Shown piece after piece: positions 10,669 to 26,275 of a DNA stretch of 64,000 nt. Below the pieces are notes generated by a model. It did not search any database, was not told the DNA's origin, and worked only from the letters and a program-made list of their open reading frames with translations. The DNA comes from Epiperipatus broadwayi. Lineage: Eukaryota; Onychophora; Udeonychophora; Euonychophora; Peripatidae. Positions within the stretch are counted from its first letter, which is position 1; each line of letters starts with the position of its first letter. The DNA lies in the NCBI GenBank assembly GCA_028023455.1, contig JAQFVV010000020.1:6309092-6373091 (forward strand), in the 5' to 3' direction. The position numbers and the translations under genes were made by a program.

Positions 10669-11652
10669 CAAAAAAAAAGAATGTTATACTGATTATTTGA
10701 AGAAGTTGAGTAGAAAAGTGAGTATGAAGAAGAGAAGAAAAACAACTTTGTCATGCGAAGATGCCAGCATTGCCTGTCTTCTAAAGTTCACATACTTTTA
10801 AATATCAAGTATAAATATCAGCAAGAATTGAACTAATGAAGGTGAACATTTCAAAGTGGGTTTTGATGCATAATAATTCTTTACTTTGCTTATTTAATGT
10901 GTCATAGATTATATAAATTCACACCAAATAAAATTTTAATATGACAAGACTTTCACACTGCTTAAACTTAACATATATTTCTAGGCAAAGACATAATGTT
11001 GGAATAACTATCATCTATGTTCTGGTTAACCATGGCTTTGGTCCAATGACCTTCTATCTAATAAAATAATTTTTCTTACATAAATTTAATGGAAAAACAT
11101 TTAATGTGATAAACAAAAGATTTTTTTTCCAAATATTTTTACATACGAGTTATTTTCTAAAATAACAAATAATTTGGTAATCTGTCTTATTCTCCAATAT
11201 AACAATCATTTTTTTTATATATTATATTTTAATACTTTTATTTTAATTTAAAGAAACACAGAACATTGCTAAAAAGTATACTTAATAAAATGTTTGAAAT
11301 GATTTGAGTTATAATTATTTAGGTATATTACTTAACATGTAAAGAAAATATTTAATATTAATTTTAATACAAGTAAACTATCATCAATCCAAAAAACTGG
11401 ATTTAAAGTTGAGTTCAGATTTCCATTTAAATATGAATATATAGTTATAAGAGTAAAATAATAAAAATGTTTAACAATTACACATAATGTATTGGCATAA
11501 CTGAAATGTAACTTTACGGTAAATATTCCTTAGAAATTTATTTAATAAAAAATAAATAAATTTATTATTTACATTTCCTTTATTAAGAAGAAGTTTTACA
11601 CTTGTATGTGATAAAAATTCAAGAACTGCATTATATTAAAAGTTTTTATTTT
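10669..11652. other. AT-rich sequence, nothing recognised
   Basis: No repeat-family match, coding frame or RNA gene seen. Confidence 0.4.
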
Positions 11653-11748
11653 CATGTGTCAAAGCATCGGCCAGGAAGCAAACCCGCAAACCCAGGACAA
11701 CTTCTTGTAAGGCAGCTGTGCTGACTACTCGACCACCAATGCTTGACT
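11653..11748 (-). repeat. tRNA-related SINE S1, diverged copy
   Basis: Same order as the copy at 10.6 kb (GACCACCAATGC inverted, CCGCAAACCC, GCATCGGCC) but with several deletions. It is an older insertion. Confidence 0.75.
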
Positions 11749-15804
<4,056 letters not shown>

Positions 15805-16115
15805 TAATGCAATGTAAAAGTAAAAGAACAAACAGGTGCTACTGACCTCATTGAAAAAATTAAAAGACTAAAGTGGAGTTGGGCTGGACATATTGCTAGA
15901 AAAGATGATAATAGATGGACAATTGGAATTTTAAACTGGATTCCAAGAGATTGTAAAAGACCCGGAAAGAGACCACATGTGAGATGGATGGATGAAATAA
16001 GAAAGTGTGCAGGGGTGATGTGGAGAAGAGAATCTAAAGATAGGAAAAGATGGATTGAACTTGGAGAGACCTTCATCCTGCAGTGGATTGGTAATGGTTG
16101 TTGATGATGATGATG
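15805..16115 (+). mobile_element. RTE 3' fragment, 5'-truncated
   Basis: Matches the last about 300 nt of the RTE element: EQTGATDLIEKI, LKWSWAGHIAR, RWTIGILNWIPRDCKRPGKR, then the (GAT)n tail. Truncation at the 5' side is typical of incomplete reverse transcription. The open frame on the opposite strand (15732-16121) is a shadow. Confidence 0.85.
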
Positions 16116-17768
16116 AATCAACTTTTAGTGTTTAATAAATTGTGTGCCCTTTGTGTGTTTTATTGAACTGGTAAAATGATGTATAAAAGAGCTATTGATT
16201 AATGGATCATAGCATAGCTTTCAATTATATGGCTTAAAGATCGCATGATCTCTTGAGCAATAAAGCATTTAATGATATTATTATTTGATTTAAGCAAATA
16301 AAATAATAATAATTAAGCAAACAAGAAAATGTAGTAGTTAAGAGATATAGTATATAATTAAAACAAGATGATTTTTTTTGTCGTTGATTACTGTCGAAGG
16401 AATTGGGATATCACTGAAAATAGCATGTCAGTGCATAAGATTATCAAAAGTTACCATAAATAATTAATGACGATGATAAATGGTTCCACAAAGATGAATT
16501 TAATTTTTGTTTTTTTGTACACAAAAAAAATCAGATTTTATTTGAGTTTGTTTAAGCCAAAAAAAACTTTTACAGAGATGTTTGAAATATTAAAAAAACT
16601 TTTGGCAATAAATCAACAGTGGTTTTTTTTTGTTTTCCAAATTCGAATTTATCCTCAAAGTAAATGGTCTGATTCAACTCTTTTATTCATGCAAGAAAAT
16701 TTGCAGATAAAACCTACATTCAGTTTTAAAATAAAAGTTTTATACAGAACAAATTCTAGATAAAAGTCTGAAAAATTATATTAAAACAGAAAAGTACACT
16801 GAAAGAGATTAGGCTGACTATTTTTTAAATAAATACCGTAAAATTTTATTCGAAATGTTTGAAATTGTTACATTAGAATATATATAATGCACGAAACCAC
16901 ACACGCAAGCATCGATACCAATATAAAAAAATCCAGTCATACGTTACGTAATTGTTATGCTACAAATAGAAAAATGTTTAATAAGATTTTAGTTTTTATT
17001 CTTTATCAAAAATAATGAGTAATAAATTTTATAAATGACATCATTTTTTGTTAAATTTCACAATTTTTAATATGATTCCATGAGTCAAATTTACTGTCTA
17101 AAGGATTTTCTATATAACGTATAAATCAAATATAATATGGTAATAAATCGCTTTTTTTTTTTTTTTAATTTTTAGGTTGTTTGTTAAATTTCTACTTTTA
17201 TGGCAAAAAAAAATAATAATAATAAATAAACTTTCCATGTTGATATAGAATTTTTATCATAAATCTATATTATGATTGATTATAAATAAACCTATATTTT
17301 ATTGTAAAGTCATTTTTTATAAAACGGAAAAAAAAGGGGATAATTACATACGATCGTGAAATCAAAAAGAAACGACTCAGAAAAATTCTAAACAATTTTT
17401 TAAAAATAAACTTTTTAAAATCTTATATGTAGGTAAAAAATGAAACAACTTTTCAATAGCTCATTGTATAACTGTGGTCTGATGAAGAAGGGGCATTTGC
17501 ATCAGACTAGTGAGATTTTTAATTATTGTTTTATTGTTTACTTAAAAAATATTTAGATACCCATTATTAATTAATACTTAATGGTATATGGTTTGGATAT
17601 GAGCAGGTTACCTGAATCTGATATAAACCTGAAAAGAAAAAAAAAGAGAATAGGCTGGATTTAAAACAGTGTTTTTGAAGTAGGAATTAAATTAGTTACC
17701 ATAAAACATACAAATAAAATCTACATTAATCCATAAACTGTAATATAAATTAACAGAAAAACATTTAA
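16116..17768. other. AT-rich spacer
   Basis: No gene seen. A short hairpin with arms TCTGATG/CATCAGA lies near 17478-17508. A family-H-like piece lies at 16205-16310. The 98-codon frame at 16467-16763 is Lys/Phe-rich and looks random. Confidence 0.4.
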
Positions 17769-18300
17769 GGTTGTAGAAAGGAGGTTGCTGTTAACTAAAA
17801 GATGGCCTTTGATTTCCCTTTGAAGCCTTAAAAATAAGTAGTACAAATTCCTAAGGACTACTCCATCTTGCTGTTGCAGCTGTTATTACTATGTGATTAT
17901 TTATGTACTATATTAACATAAATGAACTGCTCAATAACAATCATCAGCTATCATGATGCGTTCGTTGGCTTTTTGCCTCTGAGTTTGATCAAGAAACACC
18001 ATGGATGATAAACAGAGCAAAACTCTCCATACAGTATTGCCACCTGTGCTAAACAGAGTAACCATGGATCTGCTTAGTTTTCTGATAGCTCTTATCTACA
18101 GTATCAGTTGAGTTTTCTTAAAGGCAGAATAAATGGATGCAGGAATGAACTTTTTTAAAAAATAATCATGACAAACAAAACTAAATTTTGTTGTAAATTT
18201 GCCAATCAAGGTAGCAGTGGGTGGCTAATAAATGAAGGTGCTAAGAATTCCCTGATTGCTGACTCTGGTTGCTCTTTGATGGTGATTCTGGAATTTAGGT

Positions 18301-19610
18301 ATGTACAACTGCAGATCACTTTCAAGTGAAGAAACACTACATAAATTGAAAGTAAAACTGTCTAATAATATATGGGATATTGTTGTACTTTGTGAAGTTA
18401 GAAAGAGAGGTGAAGAAAGAATTGGTTTTAAAAGTAGCCATGTACTACACTGCATTGACACAAACATTTCAAGCACAAGTGTATCTAGATTCACTATAAA
18501 TAAAAGATTGATAAATAATATTGTGAAGGTTAATGCTGTATCAGACAGAATGGTATGATAAGATATTTAACTTTTATGCTCCCACAAGTTTTCATTATAG
18601 AAGATTTTTATATAGATGTACTAAAAACTTTTGATGTTATTATAGGAGACTTTAATTCTAGGATTGGTAAACAACTGAAAAATGAAAATACTATGGATAA
18701 ATTCATTATGGGGATAAAAATGAGAAAGGGCATAAATTTGTAGAATTTGTAGAAAAAGAACAACTCTATATTACAAGTCCTTTCTTTGAGAAAAGTACTA
18801 AATCAAAATGGATATGGAAACATCCAAATGAAATTACTGCAGAATTGATATTATGTTTTGACTAACAAAAAAAATGTATTTGATGATTGTAATGTTCTTA
18901 TAAATTCAATACAGGAAGTGATCATTGATTAGTGGAATGCAAAATGAGTGTGTTAATGCGTAACTAGAGAAACAAAAATTATTAACAAAACAATATTCAC
19001 ACTTTAACTTTCAGAAACCTTTCAATAAATAAAGATTGCAAATTATTTTAAAATATTAAATGATTTCAAAAGTGGTAAGATTTGAATGAAAGCAATTGGA
19101 AGATATCTAATGTGCTATTAAAAATGGCAACAAAGATATCGGGTCCAAGTAATTGTCCATCAAAATTTATACTGAGAAACACAATTTCTAAAGAAAAGAA
19201 GTAATTATAAAATTATATGTCCATTGAGAAGGATTGAATATCTAGAAATTGATAAAATTGTACAAAAAGATTTAATAATGATAATAGAAAATATAATTGT
19301 GAATTAGGAAGAATAGCTATAGAAGAGAATAAAATCTCAGAAGTGTAAAACAACATCTTTAAAAAAGAGGATTAATCTATTACTAAAAAGAGGGATGACA
19401 TCAGGAAATGTGTGTAAAGAGTTCTATAAAGAATTATATAGAAATAAAGAATAAAAAATAGTATCCTCTACAATTCCCACATTTCTGAATCGTTAGTGGT
19501 TTAATTGAAGAAATAAGACATATAATTAAATCTATAAAAGAAAAGGTCCAGGTAATGATGGAATTATAATTGATATGTTAAATGAAACAGGTGAAGAAAA
19601 AAATGTTGTT
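18301..19610 (+). pseudogene. RTE endonuclease-RT relic
   Basis: Frames at 18301-18558 and 18555-18743 retain endonuclease motifs NCRSLSSEE, VLCEVRKRGEE and GDFNSRIG. Later sequence to 19610 aligns to the linker and palm start (GKGPGNDGIIIDML-like at 19545-19580) but is full of stops. It is the most diverged long RTE copy in the window. Confidence 0.75.
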
Positions 19611-19612
19611 AG

Positions 19613-19919
19613 TGTTGTATAATTCTAAATGTTTTATTTATTTCACTTTTCTTCACTCGAGTGTTAAGAGAAGGTAAAATAAATTTTTAATTTTTTTTTA
19701 AAGTGTCATAGCATCGGCCGGGACGCGAACCCGCAACCCGGGCAACTACCCGCAAGTGCATGACAGTCGCGCTGACCTCTCGACCACCAATGCAAGACAT
19801 AAATTTTTAATTTATATTACAAATAGTGCTATGATTTAGGCAGTATTTAAATTTTAGATGTAAATTATTTTACCTTTTTAATACTCGTTTATAACGATTT
19901 AAAATATTAATGTTATATA
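19613..19919. mobile_element. Short TIR element with 9-bp target duplication
   Basis: TGTTGTATA (19613-19621) and TGTTATATA (19911-19919) flank an insert at 19622-19910 that interrupts the RTE frame. Internal arms are inverted copies: CGAGTGTTAAGAGAAGG with TAAAATAAATTT on the left, and the complement of CGAGTATTAAAAAGG with TAAAATAATTT on the right. No coding sequence. A 9-bp duplication would fit a Mutator-like MITE, but the ends are too diverged to assign. Confidence 0.5.
19694..19798 (-). repeat. tRNA-related SINE S1 with perfect 15-bp TSD
   Basis: Complete S1 unit, on the minus strand TGTCTTGCATTGG to TGACACTTTAAAA, with A-box GTGGTCGAGAGG and B-box GGTTCGCGTCC. It is flanked by identical ATAAATTTTTAATTT at 19679-19693 and 19799-19813. 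This fixes the element as about 105 bp, essentially only a tRNA-like body with a short A tail. Confidence 0.9.
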
Positions 19920-20264
19920 TCAAACGCATAAATAATAAAGATATACCAGATAACTGGAAGAATATAGTCCTAATTAAGGCATTTGTAACATGAGGTAGCA
20001 TAATTTTACCTTCCCATATATTTTTAAAAAATTCTATTATTTTTAAAGCTTACACATCACTTCCATGTTTTAAAACTTCTGCAGATATTTAATAAGGATC
20101 CGCAGGTTTTCCATTTTTAAAGTTACAAAAACTGTTTTAATTTTTCTAAGCTATCTCTTCCATATTTAAATCAGTAGAATAGAATGGTATCATTATTCAG
20201 AGATAATCAGATTATCCATCTGTTTGAAATATTACTGTTATCATATAAAAGAGTACAGATTAAT

Positions 20265-20995
20265 GTTTTCCTGAAGGTTTGTGATGATAGTGTTTTAGTT
20301 GTATTTATTATTTGGAATATTTCCATAATTTAATATGAGTATTGAATATCTTTAGAAAAATTTAACTTTATTTAAATATTCCAAATACATTCAACTGTTA
20401 GTAATAACACATGAATTAGTACTGTATATGCACAATGTTTCAAGAGGTATCACCCCCATCTTCTTCAAGTGTTGCTGGACTAACCAATGCTAGCACAACA
20501 TAGGAATCGAACCTGGATCCTTGGATTTTTGAATATTGAATTTTAAGGTAACACTCTAACCAACTGAGCCATTGTGCCAAAGACAGCAATCAATAGAAAT
20601 TTCATATATTTATCTATGAGGTTTCTCTTGATTTCTCAAATTTTTCCTCTTAAGAGCAAAGCTGATTAGTGGTTTCCATACATTATGTATAGTCACACTA
20701 GGTTTGACTTATGGATTGTTTGCCTTTATCATGTGAGCAGCTTTTTTAATTATTTTTTTTTGCATCTTTTCTTCTCTATCCAATATTTTTGAATTTTCCC
20801 CAATTGAACATATGTTCCTTGGTACATACATGGTCTACTACCTTAGATACACATGTTTTTTTCTCTTCTAATTATCAGTTTGTGTTTGTGCAAGTGCTTG
20901 TGCTATTACTAACAGTTGAATGTATTTGGAATATTTAAATAAAGTTAAATTTTTCTAAAGATAGTCAAAATTCATATTAGATGGTGAAAATAGTT
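20265..20995. repeat. Family E inverted-repeat element
   Basis: Left arm about 20335-20418 and right arm about 20905-20990 are inverted copies (CTTTAGAAAAATTTAAC, ATTCAACTGTTAGTAAT). The interior holds a tRNA-like sequence and a ribozyme-like GAAAC motif. The left end is repeated at 43.76-43.93 kb. No coding capacity. Confidence 0.65.
20505..20583 (-). repeat. tRNA-like sequence within family E
   Basis: Minus strand GGCACAATGGCTCAGTTGG with a 7-bp acceptor match to TTGTGCT, a 4-bp D stem GCTC/GAGT, an A-box and B-box GGTTCGATTCC. The anticodon arm is not clean and is too long, so this is a tRNA-derived repeat head or pseudogene rather than a functional tRNA. Confidence 0.55.
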
Positions 20996-20999
20996 CACA

Positions 21000-21796
21000 C
21001 AATAAATACTACAGATCAGTATTTTTAATAAAATCACCATATTCAATACATTAAAAAAATCTAAGTTGACCACAATCAATTGCATTTCCTTTCTAGCTTT
21101 AATCCACCAATCATTTTTATGCTTTCTTGTCATTTATTAAACTCCTGACTTTAAATCTTTATATTGTTATATTGTTATAAAGTGTCACATTTATTATATG
21201 GCCATACACAAAATGCCTCACCTTTTTTTAAATCAAATCACTAATAATAGAAATATTGTCAAAGAATGAGACATTTTTAATGACACCAAAAATTGATTTA
21301 TTGGGATCAGTGAGATACTCCTTAAGAGAATTTCATGTTTCAATAACATGGTAATCCTAGGAGTTCAAATTAACAATTTTAGTGCTTAATGGATGTTGAA
21401 ATTTAGGATATATAGTATAGGCTTTTAGAGAGGTCATCAAATTTCTAGTAAATAAAATTGAAATAATATGTTATCTTTTAATACCACTATTACTTTAACT
21501 TTAGAACATAGTATTTTATGCACTGTCCAAATATCTGTATGTGTAAATGCTTATGCAATATAAATTTCTTTTGCATTTTGGTACCTAACATATTTTATTA
21601 AATGTCATTGTTTTGGAGTATAGATTCACCCACATTTCTTTGTAGTAATTTTTCTGCATAAACAAAATGTTTCTAATAACCAATCCATGTGTTGTGCAGA
21701 AATTCAATAACAACAGACAATTTGGCTAAGGTTTATTGTTTTATCCACATATACCTTAAAGTCATCAAGGAGAAAATTTTAATCTTTTAATAATAT
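21000..21796. other. AT-rich spacer
   Basis: No gene or repeat family recognised. Confidence 0.35.
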
Positions 21797-21913
21797 TGAT
21801 GTAATAATCTGATAAAAAGTCAAGACAGATGTCACATGACTTAATTTTAATAAAGCTCGTATTTACAAATGTTATATATAGAGCTCGCAAAACAAGCTCT
21901 TAACAAGCTTTGA

Positions 21914-21976
21914 GAATATCCTCAACCCCAGACTGGTTTCTGCATCTATCATCATCAGTGAGGTGCCAGGATATTC
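21914..21976 (-). ncRNA. Hammerhead ribozyme, A1 left arm
   Basis: Minus strand has stem I GAATATCCT/AGGATATTC (9 bp), an internal loop (GGCA/TTG), CCTCA/TGGGG, then core CTGATGA, stem II, GAAAC, a 2-nt loop and GTC. Stem II is TGATAGATGCA and is imperfect. Core nucleotides are intact. Stem III is 2 bp, as in minimal hammerheads that cleave best as dimers. Confidence 0.75.
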
Positions 21977-22182
21977 ATTAGATTAAAAATACTAGGACAA
22001 GCCCAGCACTTTATCTAATGTATAACTATTGAGAAAAAAATCTGAGATTTTCAGACATTCATATGTCTAAAAATCCAGCTATCTAATTCAAATAGCCATA
22101 TGGGACTGAAATAAGTTCAGATACACCATATATTAATACATTAGATAAAGTGCTAGGCTTGTCCTAGTATTTTTAATCTAAT

Positions 22183-22245
22183 GAATATCCTGGCACCTCA
22201 CTGATAATGCCAGAAGCAGAAACTGGTCTGGGGTTGAGGATATTC
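22183..22245 (+). ncRNA. Hammerhead ribozyme, A1 right arm, mutated core
   Basis: Same stem I pairing as the left arm (GAATATCCT/AGGATATTC). Stem II is TGC/GCA, then GAAAC and GTC. The core reads CTGATAA instead of CTGATGA. The altered G8 position would be expected to abolish cleavage. Confidence 0.65.
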
Positions 22246-22302
22246 TCAAAGCTTGTTAAGAGCTTGTTTTGCGAGCTCTATATATAACATGATGTAATAA
22301 TC

Positions 22303-22839
22303 ATATCAAGCAAAGAATAAACATTTTTTCTTCTGAATTTTCTGAATTTTATTGTGTAGTATATGCACTAATAAAATGAATATATGTATTATTATGCAAG
22401 GCAACTTTTAATACCATTATATCTTCATTGCTATGTCAAAGTATTCCAAAAATAGAAGATACTAAATTGAATCTTACAGCAAATCCAACACCATACAATC
22501 TATTTCATTCATTAACTTTTCAAAGTTTGCATATTCCATGTACCTATATTTTGGAGAAAAAGATTTATAAAACTTACCTTTAGGACTACCAATATGCTTT
22601 ACCTTTAGTACTGATTTAATAATTGTCTATCATAACCTAGACAGTCTATAAAAGATAGGATATTTTTAAAACATTTTAAAATGCTTTTATTTATTCTAAA
22701 AACTCTCTTTATTTGTTTGTTTAGGTTACATTTTGTAATTGGGTTTTAATATACTTCTATCACATTGATATCCTTTAAATTTCCTATCCATATTAGAAAT
22801 CAATGACAATGCAATATAAGGCTTTAACCTTACTACTAT
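22303..22839. other. AT-rich spacer
   Basis: No feature recognised. Confidence 0.35.
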
Positions 22840-23362
22840 GCACCTTCACATGATCACCATTTTTTATGCTTGCTCATAACTGTTATTAAAACAGGTAAAA
22901 CTCTCCATACAGTGAGCAAGCATACGAAATGGTGGTCATATGACATTTAGTGGTTTAATACCAATACTGCCTAATAGTATAGTAGTGACTATGGTGACTA
23001 TGGTTATTAAATAACCAAAGACACCAAAATGTATGGGTACTGAACTAAGGTTAGACCGATATGACTATATAAGTTATTGAGCTTAGATTGAAAATATTAT
23101 TGTGTTTTCAATTTTATTGTCATAGTTTGTAGTTAAGTAGAGCTAAAAGGTGGCTGCTGGGGGGTTGCATTAAATCCTAAGTTGTAGGTGCAGTGCTTCT
23201 GACTGACTAAGGCCACAAGCTAGAAACTAGTCTGGGGATATTGGATGAGTAGGCATAAGATAGGGATTTTATGCACAAGATTTCTGATGTCCATTGATTA
23301 CTCTGGCTTGCACTGAGTAGCACTACTGTTTGGAGAGTTTTACTTGTTTTACTATGTACCTT
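22840..23362 (+). repeat. Family B ribozyme repeat, copy B1
   Basis: A short inverted start (TGATCACCATTTTTTATGC to CTCTCCATACAGT) is followed by a full plus-strand unit ending GGAGAGTTTTACTTG. The unit contains the family B landmarks GGTTTAATACCAAT, TAGTTTGTAGTTAAGTAGAG, GCCACAAGCTAGAAACTAGTC and ATTTTATGCACAAG. The hammerhead near 23197-23250 is degenerate: CTGACTA core and 5' stem I lost. Confidence 0.7.
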
Positions 23363-23365
23363 GAG

Positions 23366-23440
23366 TGCTCAATTTTACTACAAGAGGGACCTCTACAAAT
23401 CTTAACACAAGATTACGACTTTATAAAGATAAAAGCGGCC
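23366..23440 (+). repeat. Half copy of the 32-kb palindrome
   Basis: Contains GAGGGACCTCTACAAATCTT and AAGATTACGACTTTATAAAG, matching one arm of the inverted repeat at 31993-32213. Confidence 0.65.
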
Positions 23441-24334
23441 ATCTAATAAATCTTAATTTTTCTTGATTTTAAAAGTTGATTTTTTAATAATGTCTTCATA
23501 AACAAAAAAATATTATAAACAATTATTAATGCATGTGAATTTCCTTTTAAATATTATGCAGCTTGTAAGTTTGTTTATAATCTCCATTTCAAAATTTGAA
23601 TTAGAATAATAACAAAAAATATCCATACACTAAAAACTTAAAAATACTATATAGGCAGTCCTTGACTTTCATATCTAATTGGTACTTGAAATATGTGTGA
23701 AAGTAGGGCAATATTAAAAAACATCAAAAAGTGTATTTAAATATTTTTTATTTGAGATGTATTAGCATATACATAAATAACACATTTTGATTAGTATGTG
23801 ATGTTTTCTCTATAAATTTATCAATAAATAATTGAACTATACTCTTTTATTTCTTGATAAAAAGTTCTGTAAAACATTATAAAATAGCAAATTGTATAAA
23901 AGTAGAATATATGAAAGTCAAGAATTGCCTGTATATTAAAACATATTTTATAATAAATGCTTTGTTTTACAATGCGCTAAAAAATCAAAAATAATTGATT
24001 TATATTACATATTATAGGCAGTTCTTAACATATTTATAATACAATTTTATTTTTAAATAATACATATGATGTCATCAACAAAATAATTAACAAAAAATAA
24101 TAATATAATAAATTTTAAAAAAGAAAGAAAGTAGTTTTACATATATATAAATCTGTATGTGCACGTATGAGAATATATTTACTCAATTACTTTCTCAAAA
24201 AATAAAATAAAGTATACTGCTTTCATCTTCTTTATTCTTTTTCTGATGAAAATTGATGATAATAAAATGCAAAAGCTATAATGGCTAAAGATAAATAAAC
24301 TTATGAATCAGAAGCCATTTTGTTGTGATATTTT
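23441..24334. other. AT-rich spacer
   Basis: No gene or recognised repeat. Confidence 0.35.
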
Positions 24335-24715
24335 ATAATCACGTGATCACTGTTTTTTAGGCTTGCTCATAATTGTTATTAAAACAGGTGAAACTCTATA
24401 CAATAGTGCCATTCAGTATAATCTGGAGTAATCAATGGATGCCAGAAGGCTTGTGCATAAAATCCCTATCTAGTGCCTACTCATCCAATTCCCGACTAGT
24501 TTCTAGCTTGTGGCTGTCATCAGTAAGGAGCCTTGGATCTGAAAGCACTACACCTAGATCTTAGGATCTTCACAAGCTAAAAAAACTAGTCTGGGGATTG
24601 GACAAATAGGCACTATATAGAGATTTTATGCACAAGCCTTCTGGTCTCCATTGATTATTCTGGATTACACTGAGTGACACTACTGTATAGAGAGTTTCGC
24701 CTGTTTTAATATTTT
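24335..24715. repeat. Family B inverted pair, copy B2
   Basis: Left minus-strand arm (GCTTGCTCATAATTG to GATCCAAGGCTC) and right plus-strand arm (AGTCTGGGG to GAGTTTCGCCTG) are inverted copies of one another. The junction lies near 24560-24580, where the right arm has lost its CUGAUGA segment. The 63-codon frame at 24373-24564 is a chance reading through the repeat. Confidence 0.75.
24483..24538 (-). ncRNA. Hammerhead-like motif, B2
   Basis: Minus strand has ATCCAA/TTGGAT upper stem I, core CTGATGA, stem II arms AGC/GCT around CACAA, GAAAC, loop TA and GTC. The lower stem I is shortened on the 3' side compared with other copies, so folding is weakened although the core is intact. Confidence 0.6.
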
Positions 24716-25228
24716 ATGATCAGGGTGCTATCTTTTGCTCTGCAAATTATGCAATTAAAATTTAGTTAATGATGGTAGTAATTATGCCAAGCCTGAAGAA
24801 AGCCACAAAATGTTTCATTTTTAAAATTTGCACTGATTTCTAAATCTATACAATAAGTAAATGGCTTGTTGTCATTCTTTTCAATAAATCTTTTGCTAAA
24901 ATGTTTGTATAGAGGTGATTCTTTGTAATGCAGTACACTGTTGTTTATCTAAACAACTTGATAACTTTCTCATTTTAATTTTATACTAATTTTTAAATCT
25001 GTGCAACCATTCTTTATTTGCAATGGCTTGATAATAAGCTTTTCAATAGATCCTTTTCTAAAAACTTTATGTAGAGCCAATATTCACTGATACTATATAG
25101 CACATTATCACCTATTAAAACCACATTCTCCACCCACAAATTTAATGCATTTTTAGACTCCCCTAAATATTTATATAAGTAACAGTTTAAAGAAACAAAT
25201 CCTAGCATACACTTCTTTTTCCATTTTA
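24716..25228. other. AT-rich spacer
   Basis: Nothing recognised. The open frame at 25014-25286 on the minus strand runs into the RTE fragment and is not credible. Confidence 0.35.
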
Positions 25229-25553
25229 TATTTGTTAGGAGTAACAAGAAGAGATCGAAAAAACAAATAGGTGTTACTGATCTCATTGAAAAAATTAAAA
25301 GATTGAAGTGGAGTTGGGCTGGACATATTGCTAGAAGAGATGATAATAGATGGACAATTGAAGTCTTAAACTGGATTCCAATAAATTGTAAAAGACCCAG
25401 AAAGAGGCCACATGTGAGATGGATGGATGAAATAAGAAAGTGAGCAGGGGTGATGTGGAGAAGAGAAGCTAAAGATCAGAGAAAATGAATTGAACTTGGA
25501 GAGACCTTCATTCTGCAGTGAATTGATAATGGTTGATGACGATGATGATGATT
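25229..25553 (+). mobile_element. RTE 3' fragment, 5'-truncated
   Basis: Matches the RTE C-terminus from LGVTRRDR through DLIEKIKRLKWSWAGHIARR and the (GAT)n tail, with a deletion after ARRDR and internal stops. It is close in sequence to copy 1, so fairly young. Confidence 0.85.
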
Positions 25554-26002
25554 TTGTGATTGTTGTTTCATTTTTATTAAATAAATGGTCGACTTCAGCA
25601 TGATATTTTTTTTTTCTTTCGGAACTAAATCAATCTTTGGCAATTTTTCAGAAAAAGAAATCACTTTAAAAATATTTTTAGAGTTTGAAGAATTGGTACA
25701 ATTATTAATTTTATAATGAGGCTATTATAAATAAATTTGAAAAATGTTAACTAATAAAAAAATGGATTGCAATATGTACAAGAACTTCTGAATGATTAAA
25801 TGATACTCCATGTGTGACACAAAAAGAGTGTTATGATTCAAATAAATACTTCTGTCTTATAATATACATGCATTTTACAAATTTTTAATTAATTTATAAT
25901 TTTTTAATTAATTGATGTTACAAATAACTGAAATTACAGTATGGATATGGGAGAAAGTCTCTTAATATAGAAGTGTATAATATTTTACACAATTAAATTA
26001 TT
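25554..26002. other. AT-rich spacer
   Basis: No feature recognised. Confidence 0.35.
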
Positions 26003-26275
26003 AACCAAAACAATTTAAATAATACCAGAAAATAAATTTCTGTATAATAAACTCTTACCAACTTTGATGTTAGATCAAAGTGATTAACCATTCAGCATAT
26101 ATTGTCATCTAAAGTGTCTTAAAACCAAATTGATCTAATTTAACCAAAACAATTTAAATAATACCAGAAAATAAATTTCTGTATAATAAACTCTTACCAA
26201 CTTTGATGTTAGATCAAAGTGATTAACCATTCAGCATATATTGTCATCTAAAGTGTCTTAAAACCAAATTGATCT
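26003..26275. repeat. Near-exact 139-bp tandem duplication
   Basis: The unit starting AACCAAAACAATTTAAAT at 26003 recurs at 26142 with no visible mismatch through AAATTGATCT. Period 139, about two copies. It is either a recent duplication or an assembly artefact. Confidence 0.9.

Larger units (their letters stand above)
17769..19977 (+). mobile_element. RTE element, old copy 3, 3'-truncated and nested
   Basis: Begins GGTTGTAGAAAGGAGG, aligned to GGCTGCAGAAAGGAG of copies 1 and 2. It runs through the leader, the endonuclease (MYNCRSLSSEETLHKL, VLCEVRKRGEE, IIGDFNSRIG) and into the early RT region, ending near 19977 (DKDIPDNWKNIV). It is heavily mutated. The ribozyme-like leader is degraded: P2/P3 and CGAA are lost. 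A TIR element carrying a SINE interrupts it at 19622-19910. Confidence 0.8.
21810..22289. mobile_element. Family A palindromic hammerhead element, copy A1
   Basis: Flanked by identical TGATGTAATAATC at 21797-21809 and 22290-22302. After a 60-nt unpaired lead (TTAATAAAGCTC, TTTACAAATG) come two arms of about 150-200 nt in inverted orientation, starting GTTATATATAGAGC and ending GCTCTATATATAAC. Each arm carries a hammerhead, pointing outward. The asymmetrical lead plus inverted repeats and 13-bp duplication resemble Penelope-like element pseudo-LTR arrangements. No RT is present, so it is non-autonomous. Confidence 0.8.

Noticed and set aside
17479-17510. CTGATGA within a TCTGATG/CATCAGA hairpin
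   Set aside because: The core is buried in its own hairpin and no GAAA follows; a simple hairpin.
20505-20583. Functional tRNA gene
   Set aside because: Acceptor, D arm and B-box are present but the anticodon arm does not form and the sequence sits inside a repeat.
26003-26275. CRISPR-like or satellite array
   Set aside because: Only two units, no spacers; a simple tandem duplication in a eukaryotic genome.
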